This document shows, piece by piece, positions 23,543 through 32,697 of a stretch of DNA of 43,201 nt. The position numbers were made by a program, and so were the translations under genes. Numbering within the stretch: position 1 is the stretch's first letter; each line of letters opens with the position of its first letter. Origin of the DNA: Streptomyces hygroscopicus subsp. hygroscopicus. Its GTDB lineage: Bacteria; Actinomycetota; Actinomycetes; Streptomycetales; Streptomycetaceae. The stretch lies in assembly GCF_001553455.1 (NCBI RefSeq), contig NZ_BBOX01000260.1, positions 1 through 43,201 of the forward strand. The letters run 5' to 3'. Below the pieces are notes generated by a model that was not told the DNA's origin, made no database searches, and saw nothing but the letters and a program-made list of their open reading frames with translations.

Positions 23543-24571
23543 TCAACCTCCCACTATCATTTGGCGAAGGAAAACCCGACGGATGCTGTCGAGGGAGAGC
23601 GCAAAGATGAGCAGCACGCCAACCGCGAGGTACTGGTAATACGAAGGAATGTTGAGGAGGTTAAGCGCGGAAGAAATCATCGCGAGCAGTAGCGCGGCTG
23701 CCAGTGTCCCCACCACATTTCCAGTCCCACCGGTGAGGCTGGTGCCGCCCAGAACCACTACCGCGATAACCTGCAGTTCGACTCCGCTGCCGAGGCTTCC
23801 GTTGACGAGGCCGAGTTGGCTCGTCAGCAGCACACCGCCCATGCCCGCCGTAAAACCCGATAGCGTGAACGTCATCAAAGTGACGCGCTGGACATTGATA
23901 CCGCTGTCACGGGCCGCTTCTGGACCTCCTCCGACGGCACATATGTGCCGCCCAAAGGCTGTGTAGTGGAACACCAGATATGCGAGGCCCAGCAGGACTA
24001 TGGCGATGAAAAATGGAATCGGCAAGCCAACGAGCCGCGCTGAGGTTACGCGCCCCAGAGCGCGATTCACGCCGTCGACCGTACCGCCGTCCGTGGCCAA
24101 AAGGGCCGCGCCACGAACAATACCCATGGTGCCAAGCGTCGCAACGAATGCAGGTACCCGCAGGTAGGCGATGAGTGCACCGTTGACGAGGCCGATGAAA
24201 GCACCCGCAATGATCCCAGCCAGTACCCCGAAACCGAGTCCGGCCGTGGAAATGAAAATAGCGGTCACGCAGGCACACAATCCCTGAGCGGAGCCGACCG
24301 AAAGATCGAGGCCCCTCAGCGCGATCACAAACGTCATACCAAACCCGATCACCGCAATGATCGATCCGTTGATGAGCACGTTAGTGACATTGCTGGGGGA
24401 CGTGAAATTCGGCACGAGCAGCGTCCCTGCGACCATCGCCAGCAGGAACGGCACAAAGACGCCGTAGTCCTCGATCAGCTTCCAGGCACCGAAAGCGGAT
24501 GAGACGGACCAGCGGCCACCAGTCGGGCTCGCCCATCGAGGGGCCACCCGCTTAATCACACTATTGGTCAT
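23543..24571 (-). CDS. CUT2 sugar ABC transporter permease 1
   Basis: A 342-residue RbsC-type permease. The family features are VIGFGMTFVIALRGLDLSVG in the first third and VLGGTSLTGGTGNVVGTL in the last third. Its ATG overlaps the ATPase stop by 4 bp. It is a paralogue of the next permease rather than a duplicate copy: motifs are shared but helices differ. With the ATPase and the binding protein it forms a complete importer. Confidence 0.9.
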   Translation of the reverse strand: MTNSVIKRVAPRWASPTGGRWSVSSAFGAWKLIEDYGVFVPFLLAMVAGTLLVPNFTSPSNVTNVLINGSIIAVIGFGMTFVIALRGLDLSVGSAQGLCACVTAIFISTAGLGFGVLAGIIAGAFIGLVNGALIAYLRVPAFVATLGTMGIVRGAALLATDGGTVDGVNRALGRVTSARLVGLPIPFFIAIVLLGLAYLVFHYTAFGRHICAVGGGPEAARDSGINVQRVTLMTFTLSGFTAGMGGVLLTSQLGLVNGSLGSGVELQVIAVVVLGGTSLTGGTGNVVGTLAAALLLAMISSALNLLNIPSYYQYLAVGVLLIFALSLDSIRRVFLRQMIVGG

Positions 24572-26100
24572 GATGCTGCCTCCTCACTCTTCGTTCGGAG
24601 TGCGGCGGCCAAAATGGACTTCTCATCGATGTCTGCGCCGGTCAGTTCCGCCATCACCCGTCCGGCCCGCAATACCAGGCAACGGTCGGCAAGCGCCACC
24701 AACTCGGATGTGTCCGATGTGCTGACCAGGACAGTGACGCCAGCGCGCGCCAACTTCTTGATCAGATGATAGATCTCCTCCTTTGCGCCGATGTCGACAC
24801 CGCGAGTTGGCTCGTTGAGCAACAGCACGCCACAATCCGCGAGCATGGCACGCCCCAGCAGAACCTTTTGCTGATTTCCGCCGCTGAGATTCCCGATCAG
24901 CTGCTGGGCACGGTCGACGCGGATTTTGAGATCCTGCTTGAGCCGTGTGTACGTCCGCGTTTCCGCCTGCGGCGAGGGAACCCACTTGGCAACCCTCTCA
25001 CGCTTCCTTTGGCTCGCCGAGATCACCATATTCTCCAGCACGTTGAGGTGTGGAAGAATGCCCTCCGACTTACGGTCCTCGCTCAGGAGGAAGATTCCAG
25101 AGGAAATTACTGAAGCCGGCGAGCTGTTGCTCACAGGTTCGCCGTCGAGCGTAATTTCACCTCGGCTCGGGAGCATACCGAAAACACTTTGCATGATTTC
25201 TGTCCGGCCGCATCCGACGGGACCGGAAAGCCCGAGGATCTCACCTCTCCGCGCGCTGAAGGAAACCGGCTCATGCAGCCGCGGACACGTCAGACCCTTC
25301 ACCTGCAGTCGGATGGGCCGGTCGTCTGCAGCAGCCCTCCTGGACACGGGCTGAGACATGTGCGGCTGAAACTCGCGACCGAGCATCAATTCGACCAGGC
25401 GCTTCTCACTCAGCTGCGATACAGGGAGATCTGCCACTTTGCACCCGTCTCGAAAAACAGCGATGCCATCGGAAACATCGAACACCTCATCGAGACGGTG
25501 CGATACGTAGAGCACGGCTTTTCCTCGATTGCGCAGACGCCGCACAAGGGCCAGCAGCCTGTTTACTTCGTCACCCGAGAGTGCCGCCGTTGGTTCGTCC
25601 ATAATCAGGACGTCGAACTTTCGTGACAGAGCCCGCACAATTTCGACCATCTGCTGGTCGCCGATGCTGAGTGTACCGACGGTCTGAGAAGGATCCAGCT
25701 CGAGATCAAGCTCGGCCAGCAGCTCCACTGCCCGACGCTTGGCCTCCTTGGGACGGATCAACCCGAGCCGAGTTACCTCATGGCCCAGGAAAATGTTCTC
25801 CGTTACGGTGAGTTGGGGAACCAGCCGGAACTCCTGGCTGACGATACTGATTCCCGCACTGTGTGACTGTTGAGCATTGTGCAGGACCGTCTCGGTTCCG
25901 TGCAGTCGCACGATCCCGGACGACGGCTGCTCGATCCCCCCAAATATCCGAATCAGAGTGCTCTTGCCAGCTCCGTTCTCGCCGACCAGGGCCTTTACTT
26001 CACCAGGGTGGAGAGCCAGGTCCACGCCACGGAGCGCCCGAACCCCAGGATAGGAGCGGCTGATGCCTATCGCCTCTAGCACCGGTGGCTTGTCACTCAT
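24568..26100 (-). CDS. CUT2 sugar ABC transporter ATPase (RbsA-like)
   Basis: A 510-residue protein with two ABC domains in tandem. Domain 1 has Walker A GENGAGKST (40-48), signature LSIGDQQ and Walker B LIMDEPTAAL. Domain 2 has a degenerate Walker A GPVGCGRTE, signature LSGGNQQK and Walker B LLLNEPTRGVD. One active and one degenerate site is typical for ribose- and xylose-type importers, which take up pentoses, hexoses, sugar alcohols or autoinducer-like compounds. The substrate is not predictable from the ATPase. It lies 46 bp after the binding protein gene. Confidence 0.93.
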   Translation of the reverse strand: MSDKPPVLEAIGISRSYPGVRALRGVDLALHPGEVKALVGENGAGKSTLIRIFGGIEQPSSGIVRLHGTETVLHNAQQSHSAGISIVSQEFRLVPQLTVTENIFLGHEVTRLGLIRPKEAKRRAVELLAELDLELDPSQTVGTLSIGDQQMVEIVRALSRKFDVLIMDEPTAALSGDEVNRLLALVRRLRNRGKAVLYVSHRLDEVFDVSDGIAVFRDGCKVADLPVSQLSEKRLVELMLGREFQPHMSQPVSRRAAADDRPIRLQVKGLTCPRLHEPVSFSARRGEILGLSGPVGCGRTEIMQSVFGMLPSRGEITLDGEPVSNSSPASVISSGIFLLSEDRKSEGILPHLNVLENMVISASQRKRERVAKWVPSPQAETRTYTRLKQDLKIRVDRAQQLIGNLSGGNQQKVLLGRAMLADCGVLLLNEPTRGVDIGAKEEIYHLIKKLARAGVTVLVSTSDTSELVALADRCLVLRAGRVMAELTGADIDEKSILAAALRTKSEEAAS

Positions 26101-26146
26101 CTTTGAGTCCTTTCCTGGGGCCGTTTCGTCCGACGCGAGGTGCGCC

Positions 26147-27151
26147 CTATTTCGAGTGCTGACGGGACCTTAGGTATGCGTCCAGGTTCGTTGAGTCGAC
26201 TACCCGAATAGGAACTCTCAAGGTCTTCGTCGCCGGCTCGTCGTAGTTCGGAGACTTGCCCTCGAGAAGCCGCAACGCAGTCTCTACTGCCAGCTTCCCC
26301 TGAGCGTAGGGATCCTGAGCGACCGTGGCCGTCTCTGTTCCCTCCCGGATGAGGTTCATCTCTACCGGGTCGCCATTGAAACCGACCAGCTTGAAATCCT
26401 TGCCTTTTCCTGAGGCTTGGATGGCACGTGCCGCCCCTTGCACGTTGTTGCTGTTCATCGCGTAGATGCCATCAAGATCAGGATGGGCTGAGAGCATGTC
26501 CTGAGTTGCCTTGTAGGCAGTGTCAACGGTCTGGCCCGGCAGGCTTGCTACGACACGGAAGTGCGGATCACGGGCCAGTTCTTCCTTGAAGCCTTCACTG
26601 CGCTCCTTGCCGACAACCACGCCAGGCGCAAGGTCGACGATCCCGATCTTGTGTTGGCCCGGCCTTCCGGAAAAGGCCCTCTTCATGTACTCGGCTGCCT
26701 GTTTGCCGCCATCCCGATTGTCCGACAGGATATAAGCGTCGTAATCGCCTTGAGCGCCGACGTCACCGATAATTACAGGGATCTTTTGCCGATGGGCTTG
26801 ATTGATGGTGGCCGGAAGGGCGGCCGGCTGGACAGGCGACACGATCAAGGCCGAGATACGACGGCTTATGAGGCTCGCACTGTTGGAAACTTGTTCCAGT
26901 TGCGAACTCTTCGCGTCAGCGATAATTGCCCTGACGTGTCTCCTGGCCGCTTCTTCCTTGATTCCCGCTGCATAGGTCTGGAAGTAAGGATCCTGCAAGT
27001 CGAATACCGAGTATCCGATGGTTACAGGGTGCTTGGCTCTGAACTGGATATTCGCACTTCCAGGCAGGGCGGTCTGGGCACCGCTGGCGCAACCGCTAAT
27101 GACTAGAAGAATAGTAGCCATCGCTGCCGAGATTGGAACACTCTTCTTCAC
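26147..27151 (-). CDS. Sugar-binding lipoprotein of the ABC transporter
   Basis: A 334-residue type-1 periplasmic-binding-protein-like lipoprotein. The signal peptide MKKSVPISAAMATILLVISG ends in a lipobox, with Cys21 as the lipid anchor. The mature part shows the RbsB-type layout: VTIGYSVFDLQDPYFQTYAAG, VSPVQPAALPATI, a GGKQAAEYMKRAF helix and DLDGIYAMNSNNVQGAARAI. It captures the ligand outside the cell and delivers it to the permeases. The GTG start at 27151 has GAGGAGG 6 bases upstream. Only about 20 bp separate the start from IS remnant copy 2, so the operon has been cut from its original leader. Confidence 0.9.
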   Translation of the reverse strand: MKKSVPISAAMATILLVISGCASGAQTALPGSANIQFRAKHPVTIGYSVFDLQDPYFQTYAAGIKEEAARRHVRAIIADAKSSQLEQVSNSASLISRRISALIVSPVQPAALPATINQAHRQKIPVIIGDVGAQGDYDAYILSDNRDGGKQAAEYMKRAFSGRPGQHKIGIVDLAPGVVVGKERSEGFKEELARDPHFRVVASLPGQTVDTAYKATQDMLSAHPDLDGIYAMNSNNVQGAARAIQASGKGKDFKLVGFNGDPVEMNLIREGTETATVAQDPYAQGKLAVETALRLLEGKSPNYDEPATKTLRVPIRVVDSTNLDAYLRSRQHSK

Positions 27152-27171
27152 GTTTCCTCCTCGGTTAGCCT

Positions 27172-27443
27172 AAAGGGCTGTCCCGTAACTGCTGGTCATG
27201 GGTGAGATGAGCTTCCCGTGTCCGGTGTGAGCACAGCGTCGGAGCCTTCCTGGATAGCCCCGTTCGCCGGGCTGGCCAGTGCCGGTTCGGCAAGCTGATC
27301 AGCGCTCTGCGGCGTGCGGGTGCGGACCCGGTGCGCAAGGGCCGGCCCTGGAGCCAACGTGCCCCGCTGTTCGTGGTGTCCAGGTCGGCCGCCGACTGGA
27401 TCATCGACGAGCACGTCTGCACAACCTCACCCTGGCCGGGTGA
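27172..27443 (+). mobile_element. IS5-type insertion sequence remnant, copy 2
   Basis: This is the same element as the one at 21486: same left end (AAAGGGCTGTCCCGTAACTG) and the same transposase start (MSGVSTASEPSWIAPFAGL). The frame then breaks, passes through RFGKLISALRRAG and VRKGRPWS, lacks about 20 residues, continues as RAPLFVVSRSAADWIID, and jumps to the C-terminus RLHNLTLAG with its TGA at 27441-27443. At least two internal deletions and a frameshift are present. The copy lies between the binding-protein gene and the hydrolase gene, both on the other strand. Confidence 0.85.
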
Positions 27444-27495
27444 CGGAAAACGAGCAGGTCACCTGCCATGCTGTAGATCATTGACAGGACAACGC

Positions 27496-28383
27496 TCAGG
27501 TAGCCTGAAGGAATTCGAGCAAGGAGTGGGCGAGCTGATCCGGTATTTCTTCGGCGAGCTGATGGCCCGCCGGCAGAATAAGGCCCGTTACATTCGTCGC
27601 CAGCTTCTTCATCTGTTCCTCGACGTACGGCCCGTGGAACTTTTCCGCGCCAATCGCAAGCACGGGGATGGTGATCGGGTTCTTCTCGGCCGCGTAGTTC
27701 AGCTCGGCATCTTCGATCGATGCCCGATAAATTTCGCACATGGCGCGGATGCCACCTGGTGCGGAATAGGCGCGGATGTATTCTTCGATTGCGTCTTGGC
27801 TGACCGCCTGAGGGTTGTCTGCCTCGTGACGGAAGAAGTAGTCGAAGTAGATTCGTTCGCGGCCCGTGATGAGCATTTCCGGGTAGTCGCGAACCGCGTA
27901 AAAGTTGACGTGCCAATGCCAATTGCGTGAAGCGTAGTTCTCCTTCGTGAGGAACGACTTGGCTTCAAGGCCATATCCAGGTATGCCGGCATCAATGAAG
28001 GCCAGACGCCGGACCTTGTCACGATACTGGGATGCGACATGGTAGGCCGTCACTGCCCCCCAGTCTTCTCCGACGAGATCGTAACTGCCATGGCCGAGGT
28101 GGTCGGCGAGCTGGGCGATGTCCTCAGCCATGGTGATGGAATCGTATCCATCGCGAGGCTTCTCGGAATCTCCGAGACCACGGAGGTCGGGAACAATGAC
28201 CTTGTAGTGCGACGTGAGGTGAGGGAGTACACGCCGCCAGTAGTAGGAGGTCTTGGGCACGCCGTGGAGAAGGAAAACCGGCTCGCCCTGACCGGCCGTG
28301 TAGTAGTGCAGTCGCACTCCATTGACTGTCGCACGTGCGTGCTGTACTGGCGTGCCTTCGTGATCCGTGATGATGTTCGCCAT
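27496..28383 (-). CDS. Epoxide-hydrolase-type alpha/beta hydrolase
   Basis: A 295-residue alpha/beta hydrolase. The oxyanion motif HGVPKTSYYW is at 40-49, and the nucleophile elbow GEDWGA has Asp107 rather than Ser. A C-terminal GHQLAEE supplies the catalytic His. An Asp nucleophile places it with epoxide hydrolases, haloalkane dehalogenases and fluoroacetate dehalogenases; the WRRV and DLRGLGDSEKP segments fit epoxide hydrolases best. The start is the ATG at 28383. It lies upstream of the transporter genes on the same strand and directly downstream of the LacI-type operators. It probably headed a catabolic operon with them before the IS arrived. Confidence 0.85.
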   Translation of the reverse strand: MANIITDHEGTPVQHARATVNGVRLHYYTAGQGEPVFLLHGVPKTSYYWRRVLPHLTSHYKVIVPDLRGLGDSEKPRDGYDSITMAEDIAQLADHLGHGSYDLVGEDWGAVTAYHVASQYRDKVRRLAFIDAGIPGYGLEAKSFLTKENYASRNWHWHVNFYAVRDYPEMLITGRERIYFDYFFRHEADNPQAVSQDAIEEYIRAYSAPGGIRAMCEIYRASIEDAELNYAAEKNPITIPVLAIGAEKFHGPYVEEQMKKLATNVTGLILPAGHQLAEEIPDQLAHSLLEFLQAT

Positions 28384-28572
28384 AGCGGTCCTTCGATGAG
28401 GGGATTCCCCCATGCGTGTGAGCGATTCAGATGATTCGCGCGACGTGGGGGCTCGGTTAGAGATCGTGCTTCGGGGACGCTGAGAACTGCGAGTGGGCGA
28501 GTGAGCCGGACGCGAGGATCACTCTGTGCTGAGGGCCTCGCCCACGACGGCAGCGGAGCGTCTGTCCAACGC

Positions 28573-28720
28573 GAGACAACGTTGACTCGATGAACGTAAC
28601 GCGGGCGGGATCACGTTGTCCAGACTCGGTACGTCCCGAGTTGACATACCGCCTCTCACCAGGCCCTATGTGTGAGACAACGTTGGCTCAGTCGTGTCTC
28701 ATGGGCTCGACTACGTTGTC
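28573..28720. promoter_or_regulatory. Four LacI-type operators between hydrolase and lacI
   Basis: Two near-perfect palindromes, GAGACAACGTTGACTC (28573-28588) and GAGACAACGTTGGCTC (28674-28689), share the CG-centred core typical of LacI-family operators. Two further sites in reverse orientation, centred at 28614 and 28714, read CTGGACAACGTGATC and CTAGACAACGTAGTC on the minus strand. The pair is therefore duplicated with a spacing of 100-101 bp, and within each pair the centres are 33-34 bp apart. TTGACA at 28641-28646 could be a plus-strand -35 box for lacI. The neighbouring LacI protein is the obvious ligand (inference). Confidence 0.75.
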
Positions 28721-28816
28721 TAGACTGGGCAGCAGGGGGCGGAGTGCTTGAGATGCTGTTGCGTGCTGACCAGCAGGGAGCAGCTCGTCCAACGAGTCGG
28801 AGTCAGAAGGGCGTTC

Positions 28817-29863
28817 ATGAGGAATCCGTCAACTGAGCCAGCAGGGCGTCGGCCGACCATGACTGATGTAGCCCGTCTGGCCGGCGTAAGTGTGAAGACC
28901 GTTTCGCGAGTGATCAATAACGTCGCCACCGTCGACGACGTTCTTGCTGGGCGCGTCCGGGAGGCAAGTGAACGTTTGGGGTACCGGCCGAATCAGGTGG
29001 CAGCGAGCCTGAGGGCCGGGCGCGCCACCGGAACGATTGGTGTCCTGGTCAAAGACGTGAGCAACGCCATGTACGCGACGATCGTCGCCGGTGCGACCAG
29101 TGTGGCGGAGGACAGGAAGACCCGGGTCATCACCGCACACACCGGCGAGAACTCGGACGCCGAACTGGCTGTTATCGACGACCTGTGCCGGCGCCGCGTC
29201 GACGGGCTGCTCATCGTCCCAAGCGGGGGCGACCATGCCTCATTGCGACAGGAGATCGATCACGGCGTGCCGATGGTCTTCGTTGATCGAGCTCCGAGCG
29301 GGCTCGAGGCGGACAGCGTGCTGATTGACAACTACGGTGGCAGTAAGAGTGGGGTTGCGAGACTCATCGCAAGTGGCCACAGCAAGATAGGGATCATCCT
29401 GGACAAGTTGTCGCAGCAGACGATGAGTGAGCGGTTGGCGGGTGCGCAGGCGGCATTTGCTGAGGCTGGAATGAGTCTCGACAGTGACCTCATCCGGACG
29501 TCAGTTTCAAATCCGGCGGAAGCTGCGGCCGCGGCTGCGGAGCTGATCCAGTCACGGCCCGCGCCCACTGCTTTTTTCTGCGGCAATAATCGCCTTGCAG
29601 TAGGTGTCCTGGAGCTTCTTTGGGACGGGGGATACGATCACGCCCTCCTGGGGTTCGACGACATTCCTCATGCTCGCCTCATGCCGCGCCCAGTAAGTTG
29701 CATTGTTTATGACAGTAGGGTTCTCGGTATGATCGGTGCCAAATTGCTCTTCAGGCGTATCGACGGGGAGGAGTTTTCCCCGAAAACCGTAACGTTGCCC
29801 ACGCAAGTCATTGACTACCGCGGGACGCATGGAGATCAGTACGCCGCCGGGCGTCGTGCATAG
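28817..29863 (+). CDS. LacI-family transcriptional regulator
   Basis: A 348-residue LacI regulator. The N-terminal helix-turn-helix MTDVARLAGVSVKTVSRVIN (about residues 15-34) and hinge ERLGYRPNQVAASLR are followed by a periplasmic-binding-like ligand domain with VSNAMYATIVAGA, IDNYGGSKSGVARLI and LGFDDIP. The ATG at 28817 follows AGAAGG. A GTG or ATG further upstream would add an unlikely Cys-rich extension. It is divergent from the hydrolase gene with the operators between them, so it probably represses both genes until the imported sugar binds. GC content is low like that of the transporter. Confidence 0.9.
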   Translation: MRNPSTEPAGRRPTMTDVARLAGVSVKTVSRVINNVATVDDVLAGRVREASERLGYRPNQVAASLRAGRATGTIGVLVKDVSNAMYATIVAGATSVAEDRKTRVITAHTGENSDAELAVIDDLCRRRVDGLLIVPSGGDHASLRQEIDHGVPMVFVDRAPSGLEADSVLIDNYGGSKSGVARLIASGHSKIGIILDKLSQQTMSERLAGAQAAFAEAGMSLDSDLIRTSVSNPAEAAAAAAELIQSRPAPTAFFCGNNRLAVGVLELLWDGGYDHALLGFDDIPHARLMPRPVSCIVYDSRVLGMIGAKLLFRRIDGEEFSPKTVTLPTQVIDYRGTHGDQYAAGRRA

Positions 29864-30017
29864 TTGCACGTCGCCTGATGCTCCAGCTGTAGGGCATGAT
29901 CTTCATGGGGCCGTGCCGCCGGTAGTGGCTGGTCCGGGCTCGCGCTTGATGGCGGCGTCGCCAGTCGGACCAGCCCAGCCGGTGGCTGCTCGGCGAGCCG
30001 TGGACGGGTGCGACGGC

Positions 30018-31127
30018 TCAGCCTCTGGGCAGTGCACGAAGTCGTTCGTTACGGGCGTCCAGCGCCTGCTGAGTAGCGGGCATGATGAGGTCGCCGCCGG
30101 GTCCGGCGCTGTCCTGGGCACGTGTGGCGTACGGACGCTGGTTGGACTCGTACTCGTCGAAGGCCGTTTCCAGGTCTCCTTGATGCTTGTGCAGCGCCTG
30201 GGCCAGTAGCCAGGTGCCGGTGATGGCCAGGGATGCGCCGCGGCCGGACAGGTTGGAGGCGCAGTGCGCGGCGTCGCCGACCAGGACGACCCGGCCCTTG
30301 TGCCAGGTCGGCATGTGAATCTGGCTGACGGAGTCGAAATACAGTTCTGGATCACTGCGTACGGCGTCGAGGATCTCGGGAACCCGCCATTCGTCGTGGC
30401 CGGCGAACACCTCGAGCAGGATCCGCCGTTGGGCGTCGAGGTCGCGGTAGTCGTAGTCGATCCAGTCGGAGCGGAAGCTCAGGACGCCGAGCGCGGTGTC
30501 GTGGTAACGGGCGATGCCGATCATGTGACCGGGCCAGTTGAGGAACGAGCTCTCCCGGTCGCCGCCCCGCTGCGCGGGCAGGCCGGTGAGGGCGACGTAG
30601 AAGCCGAGGTGTCTCAGGTAGTCGCCCTCGGGCCCGAACGTGAGCCGGCGGGTCAGCGAGTGCATTCCGTCGGCTCCGACGACCAGGTCGAAGCGGTCCT
30701 GCCTGCCGGAGGCGAACGCGACATCGACGCCGGCACCGTCGTCGTGGAGGTGGGCAATGGATTCCCCGAAGACCAGCGAGGTCGTGGTGGGCAGCGCCCC
30801 GTGCAGGACGTGCGCAAGGTCTTCGCGGGGAATTTCGATGTCGTCTTCGGAGTCGCCTATCTCGCTGACGGGAAGTTCAGCAAGCACGGTGCCGTCGGCG
30901 TCGATGAATTGGGACCGCTCGGTCATGGTGACCCGGCGGGCGTGGATCTGGTCGAGGACGTTCATCGAGCGGGCGGCGTCGAGGGCGTCGCCACGCACGT
31001 CGATGGGTGAGCCGTTGACCCGCAGATGGTTGGCGCGTTCGACGATGGTGACGTCGTTGCCGGTGACGCCGAGGTTGATACCGGCGGCGAGGCCGGCTAT
31101 GCCGGCTCCGGAGACGAGAATGCGCAT
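30018..31127 (-). CDS. FAD-dependent monooxygenase (PHBH/TetX fold)
   Basis: A 369-residue group A flavin monooxygenase. The N-terminal dinucleotide-binding motif is GAGIAGLAAG, the middle DG motif appears as DLVVGADGMHSLTRR, and the second FAD contact is VLVGDAAHC followed by LSGRGASLAI. Such enzymes hydroxylate aromatic or polyketide substrates with NAD(P)H and oxygen; TetX-like members inactivate tetracyclines. The substrate is unknown, and no biosynthetic genes surround it. The ATG at 31127 has TTGGAG upstream. The large regulator encoded upstream on the same strand is a candidate controller. Confidence 0.87.
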   Translation of the reverse strand: MRILVSGAGIAGLAAGINLGVTGNDVTIVERANHLRVNGSPIDVRGDALDAARSMNVLDQIHARRVTMTERSQFIDADGTVLAELPVSEIGDSEDDIEIPREDLAHVLHGALPTTTSLVFGESIAHLHDDGAGVDVAFASGRQDRFDLVVGADGMHSLTRRLTFGPEGDYLRHLGFYVALTGLPAQRGGDRESSFLNWPGHMIGIARYHDTALGVLSFRSDWIDYDYRDLDAQRRILLEVFAGHDEWRVPEILDAVRSDPELYFDSVSQIHMPTWHKGRVVLVGDAAHCASNLSGRGASLAITGTWLLAQALHKHQGDLETAFDEYESNQRPYATRAQDSAGPGGDLIMPATQQALDARNERLRALPRG

Positions 31128-31316
31128 GTCTTACTCCAATAAGAAACGAGAAGTATCGTGTCCGTGAGGCAGCATGATGCGGGGGCCGGTACCGACCCTG
31201 GACAGGATCGGAACGCGGGGGAATGGGCCAGGTGTGGCGGGCGCGCGACGCGTCGCCCGGCCGGCGTGTCGCCGTCACGTGCCTCGAACCGCCGGGGTCG
31301 CGGCACGCCCCCTCGT

Positions 31317-32672
31317 TCACCGGTGTGCTGCGCGAGCGCTTACGTCGATGAGGTGATCATCTAGATCGGCAACGAAACCCTCGCGCCGCCACGGACGCAG
31401 TTCCTTACGCGCCTGGCGCAGCCGTAGCGCAGGTACACGCCCGCCGGTGCTGGCTGCCGAATCAACGCAGGCGTGCAGGAGGTCCGCTGCCCTTTCCGGC
31501 GCACCGAGGCGGATGCAGGCCAGGGCCTGGTCGGTTGAGACGATGGCCCGTTGTACCCGCTCACGTGGCCTGTCCAGGGCCTCCGCGCTGTCGGCGAAGA
31601 CATCGTGCGCGACCGCCGCATCTCCTACGTACAGCTCGCACAGGCCCTCGAAGCCGCGTAGGTGATCGGCGGTGAAACTCGTTGGTGCCGGATCGCCGTC
31701 CAGGTCGCGGTCGAGGTCGTACCAGGCGAGCGACAATGCCGTCTGCGCGTGCCGCTCGGCGCCCGACCGGGCGGCGATCTCGGCCTGTAGCGCATGTGCT
31801 CGGGCCCGGACACGGACGCTGTCGCCGGTACGGGCATCGCGTACTGCGGCGTCGACCAGCTCACGGGCCGCTTCGATGCCTGGTGCCGAGTACAGGGTGA
31901 CCAGGGCGTGGCTCATGTGAACGACTGCCCGGCGCCAAGGGACGCCGAGTTTCCCTGCCGCGTCGGTGGCGGCCGCGTAGAGCGCGCGGGACGCCTGGTC
32001 ATCCCCGGTCTCGAACGCCAGCCGCCCGGCGAGGGTGTACGCCTGTGCTGCGACCGTGCGCAGTTCGGACCGCAGCGGGCCGGGCACGCCGCCGGCCAGC
32101 AGTCGCCGACAGGACTCGATCACCGGCGCGAGCAGCAGCTGCAGCCGGGCGAAAGGTAGCGAGCCGACCTGCGCATTGACATCGGCAACGGCTGCCCGCA
32201 TCCCGGCGAGCAGCGCATCGTCGACCCGCGCCGGATCGGCGAGCGCGGCCGCCATCGATAGCTGGGTCGTGGGCCCCAGTAGAGCGAGCAGCCCGGTGCC
32301 GTCGTCGGTGGCCGTGCGTACGAGCAGGGCACGCAGCTCACGTAGCTGCGTCTCTGACTCGCCCAGGTCGGCGAGGGCATTGAGCAGCTGGGCGAAGTCG
32401 CTTCCGGAACCGAGCGCGATCTGACCATCGGCGTCGCGGGCGTAGAGGTGCGCGAGCAGTAGTTGGTACCGATCACTGGGGAGAATGGGGCGTTTCGCGC
32501 TCTCCCACCGGGCGACGGACCGTTGCACACTTGCGGCCGAGGAGTCGAGCGGTTGGCCGAGCCGACGCGCTGTCTCGACGAGCGCTCTCGCTGTGTCGGC
32601 CAGGGACAAGCCTCGCGCCTTTCGGAGAGCTTTGAGGGCAGCAGCGCCACGAAGGCTTTCACACGTGCTCAT
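31317..32672 (-). CDS. HTH regulator with TPR-like helical domain
   Basis: A 451-residue protein. The first 75 residues resemble an XRE-type helix-turn-helix (ALKALRKARGLSLADTARAL and SVARWESAKRPILPSDRYQL). The rest is an Ala-rich helical array resembling TPR repeats, such as QAYTLAGRLAFETGDDQASRAL-type helices. Such proteins are numerous in Streptomyces and usually act as regulators paired with small neighbouring genes. Whether it binds DNA, a peptide or both is not visible. It is transcribed toward the FAD monooxygenase, with 189 bp between. Confidence 0.75.
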   Translation of the reverse strand: MSTCESLRGAAALKALRKARGLSLADTARALVETARRLGQPLDSSAASVQRSVARWESAKRPILPSDRYQLLLAHLYARDADGQIALGSGSDFAQLLNALADLGESETQLRELRALLVRTATDDGTGLLALLGPTTQLSMAAALADPARVDDALLAGMRAAVADVNAQVGSLPFARLQLLLAPVIESCRRLLAGGVPGPLRSELRTVAAQAYTLAGRLAFETGDDQASRALYAAATDAAGKLGVPWRRAVVHMSHALVTLYSAPGIEAARELVDAAVRDARTGDSVRVRARAHALQAEIAARSGAERHAQTALSLAWYDLDRDLDGDPAPTSFTADHLRGFEGLCELYVGDAAVAHDVFADSAEALDRPRERVQRAIVSTDQALACIRLGAPERAADLLHACVDSAASTGGRVPALRLRQARKELRPWRREGFVADLDDHLIDVSARAAHR

Positions 32673-32697
32673 ACCCTCATCATGCCGGTGATCCGCG

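Noticed and set aside
21486..27443. Active composite transposon carrying the sugar importer
   Set aside because: Both flanking IS copies are internally deleted, lack visible right ends, and face the same way; no target duplications were seen.
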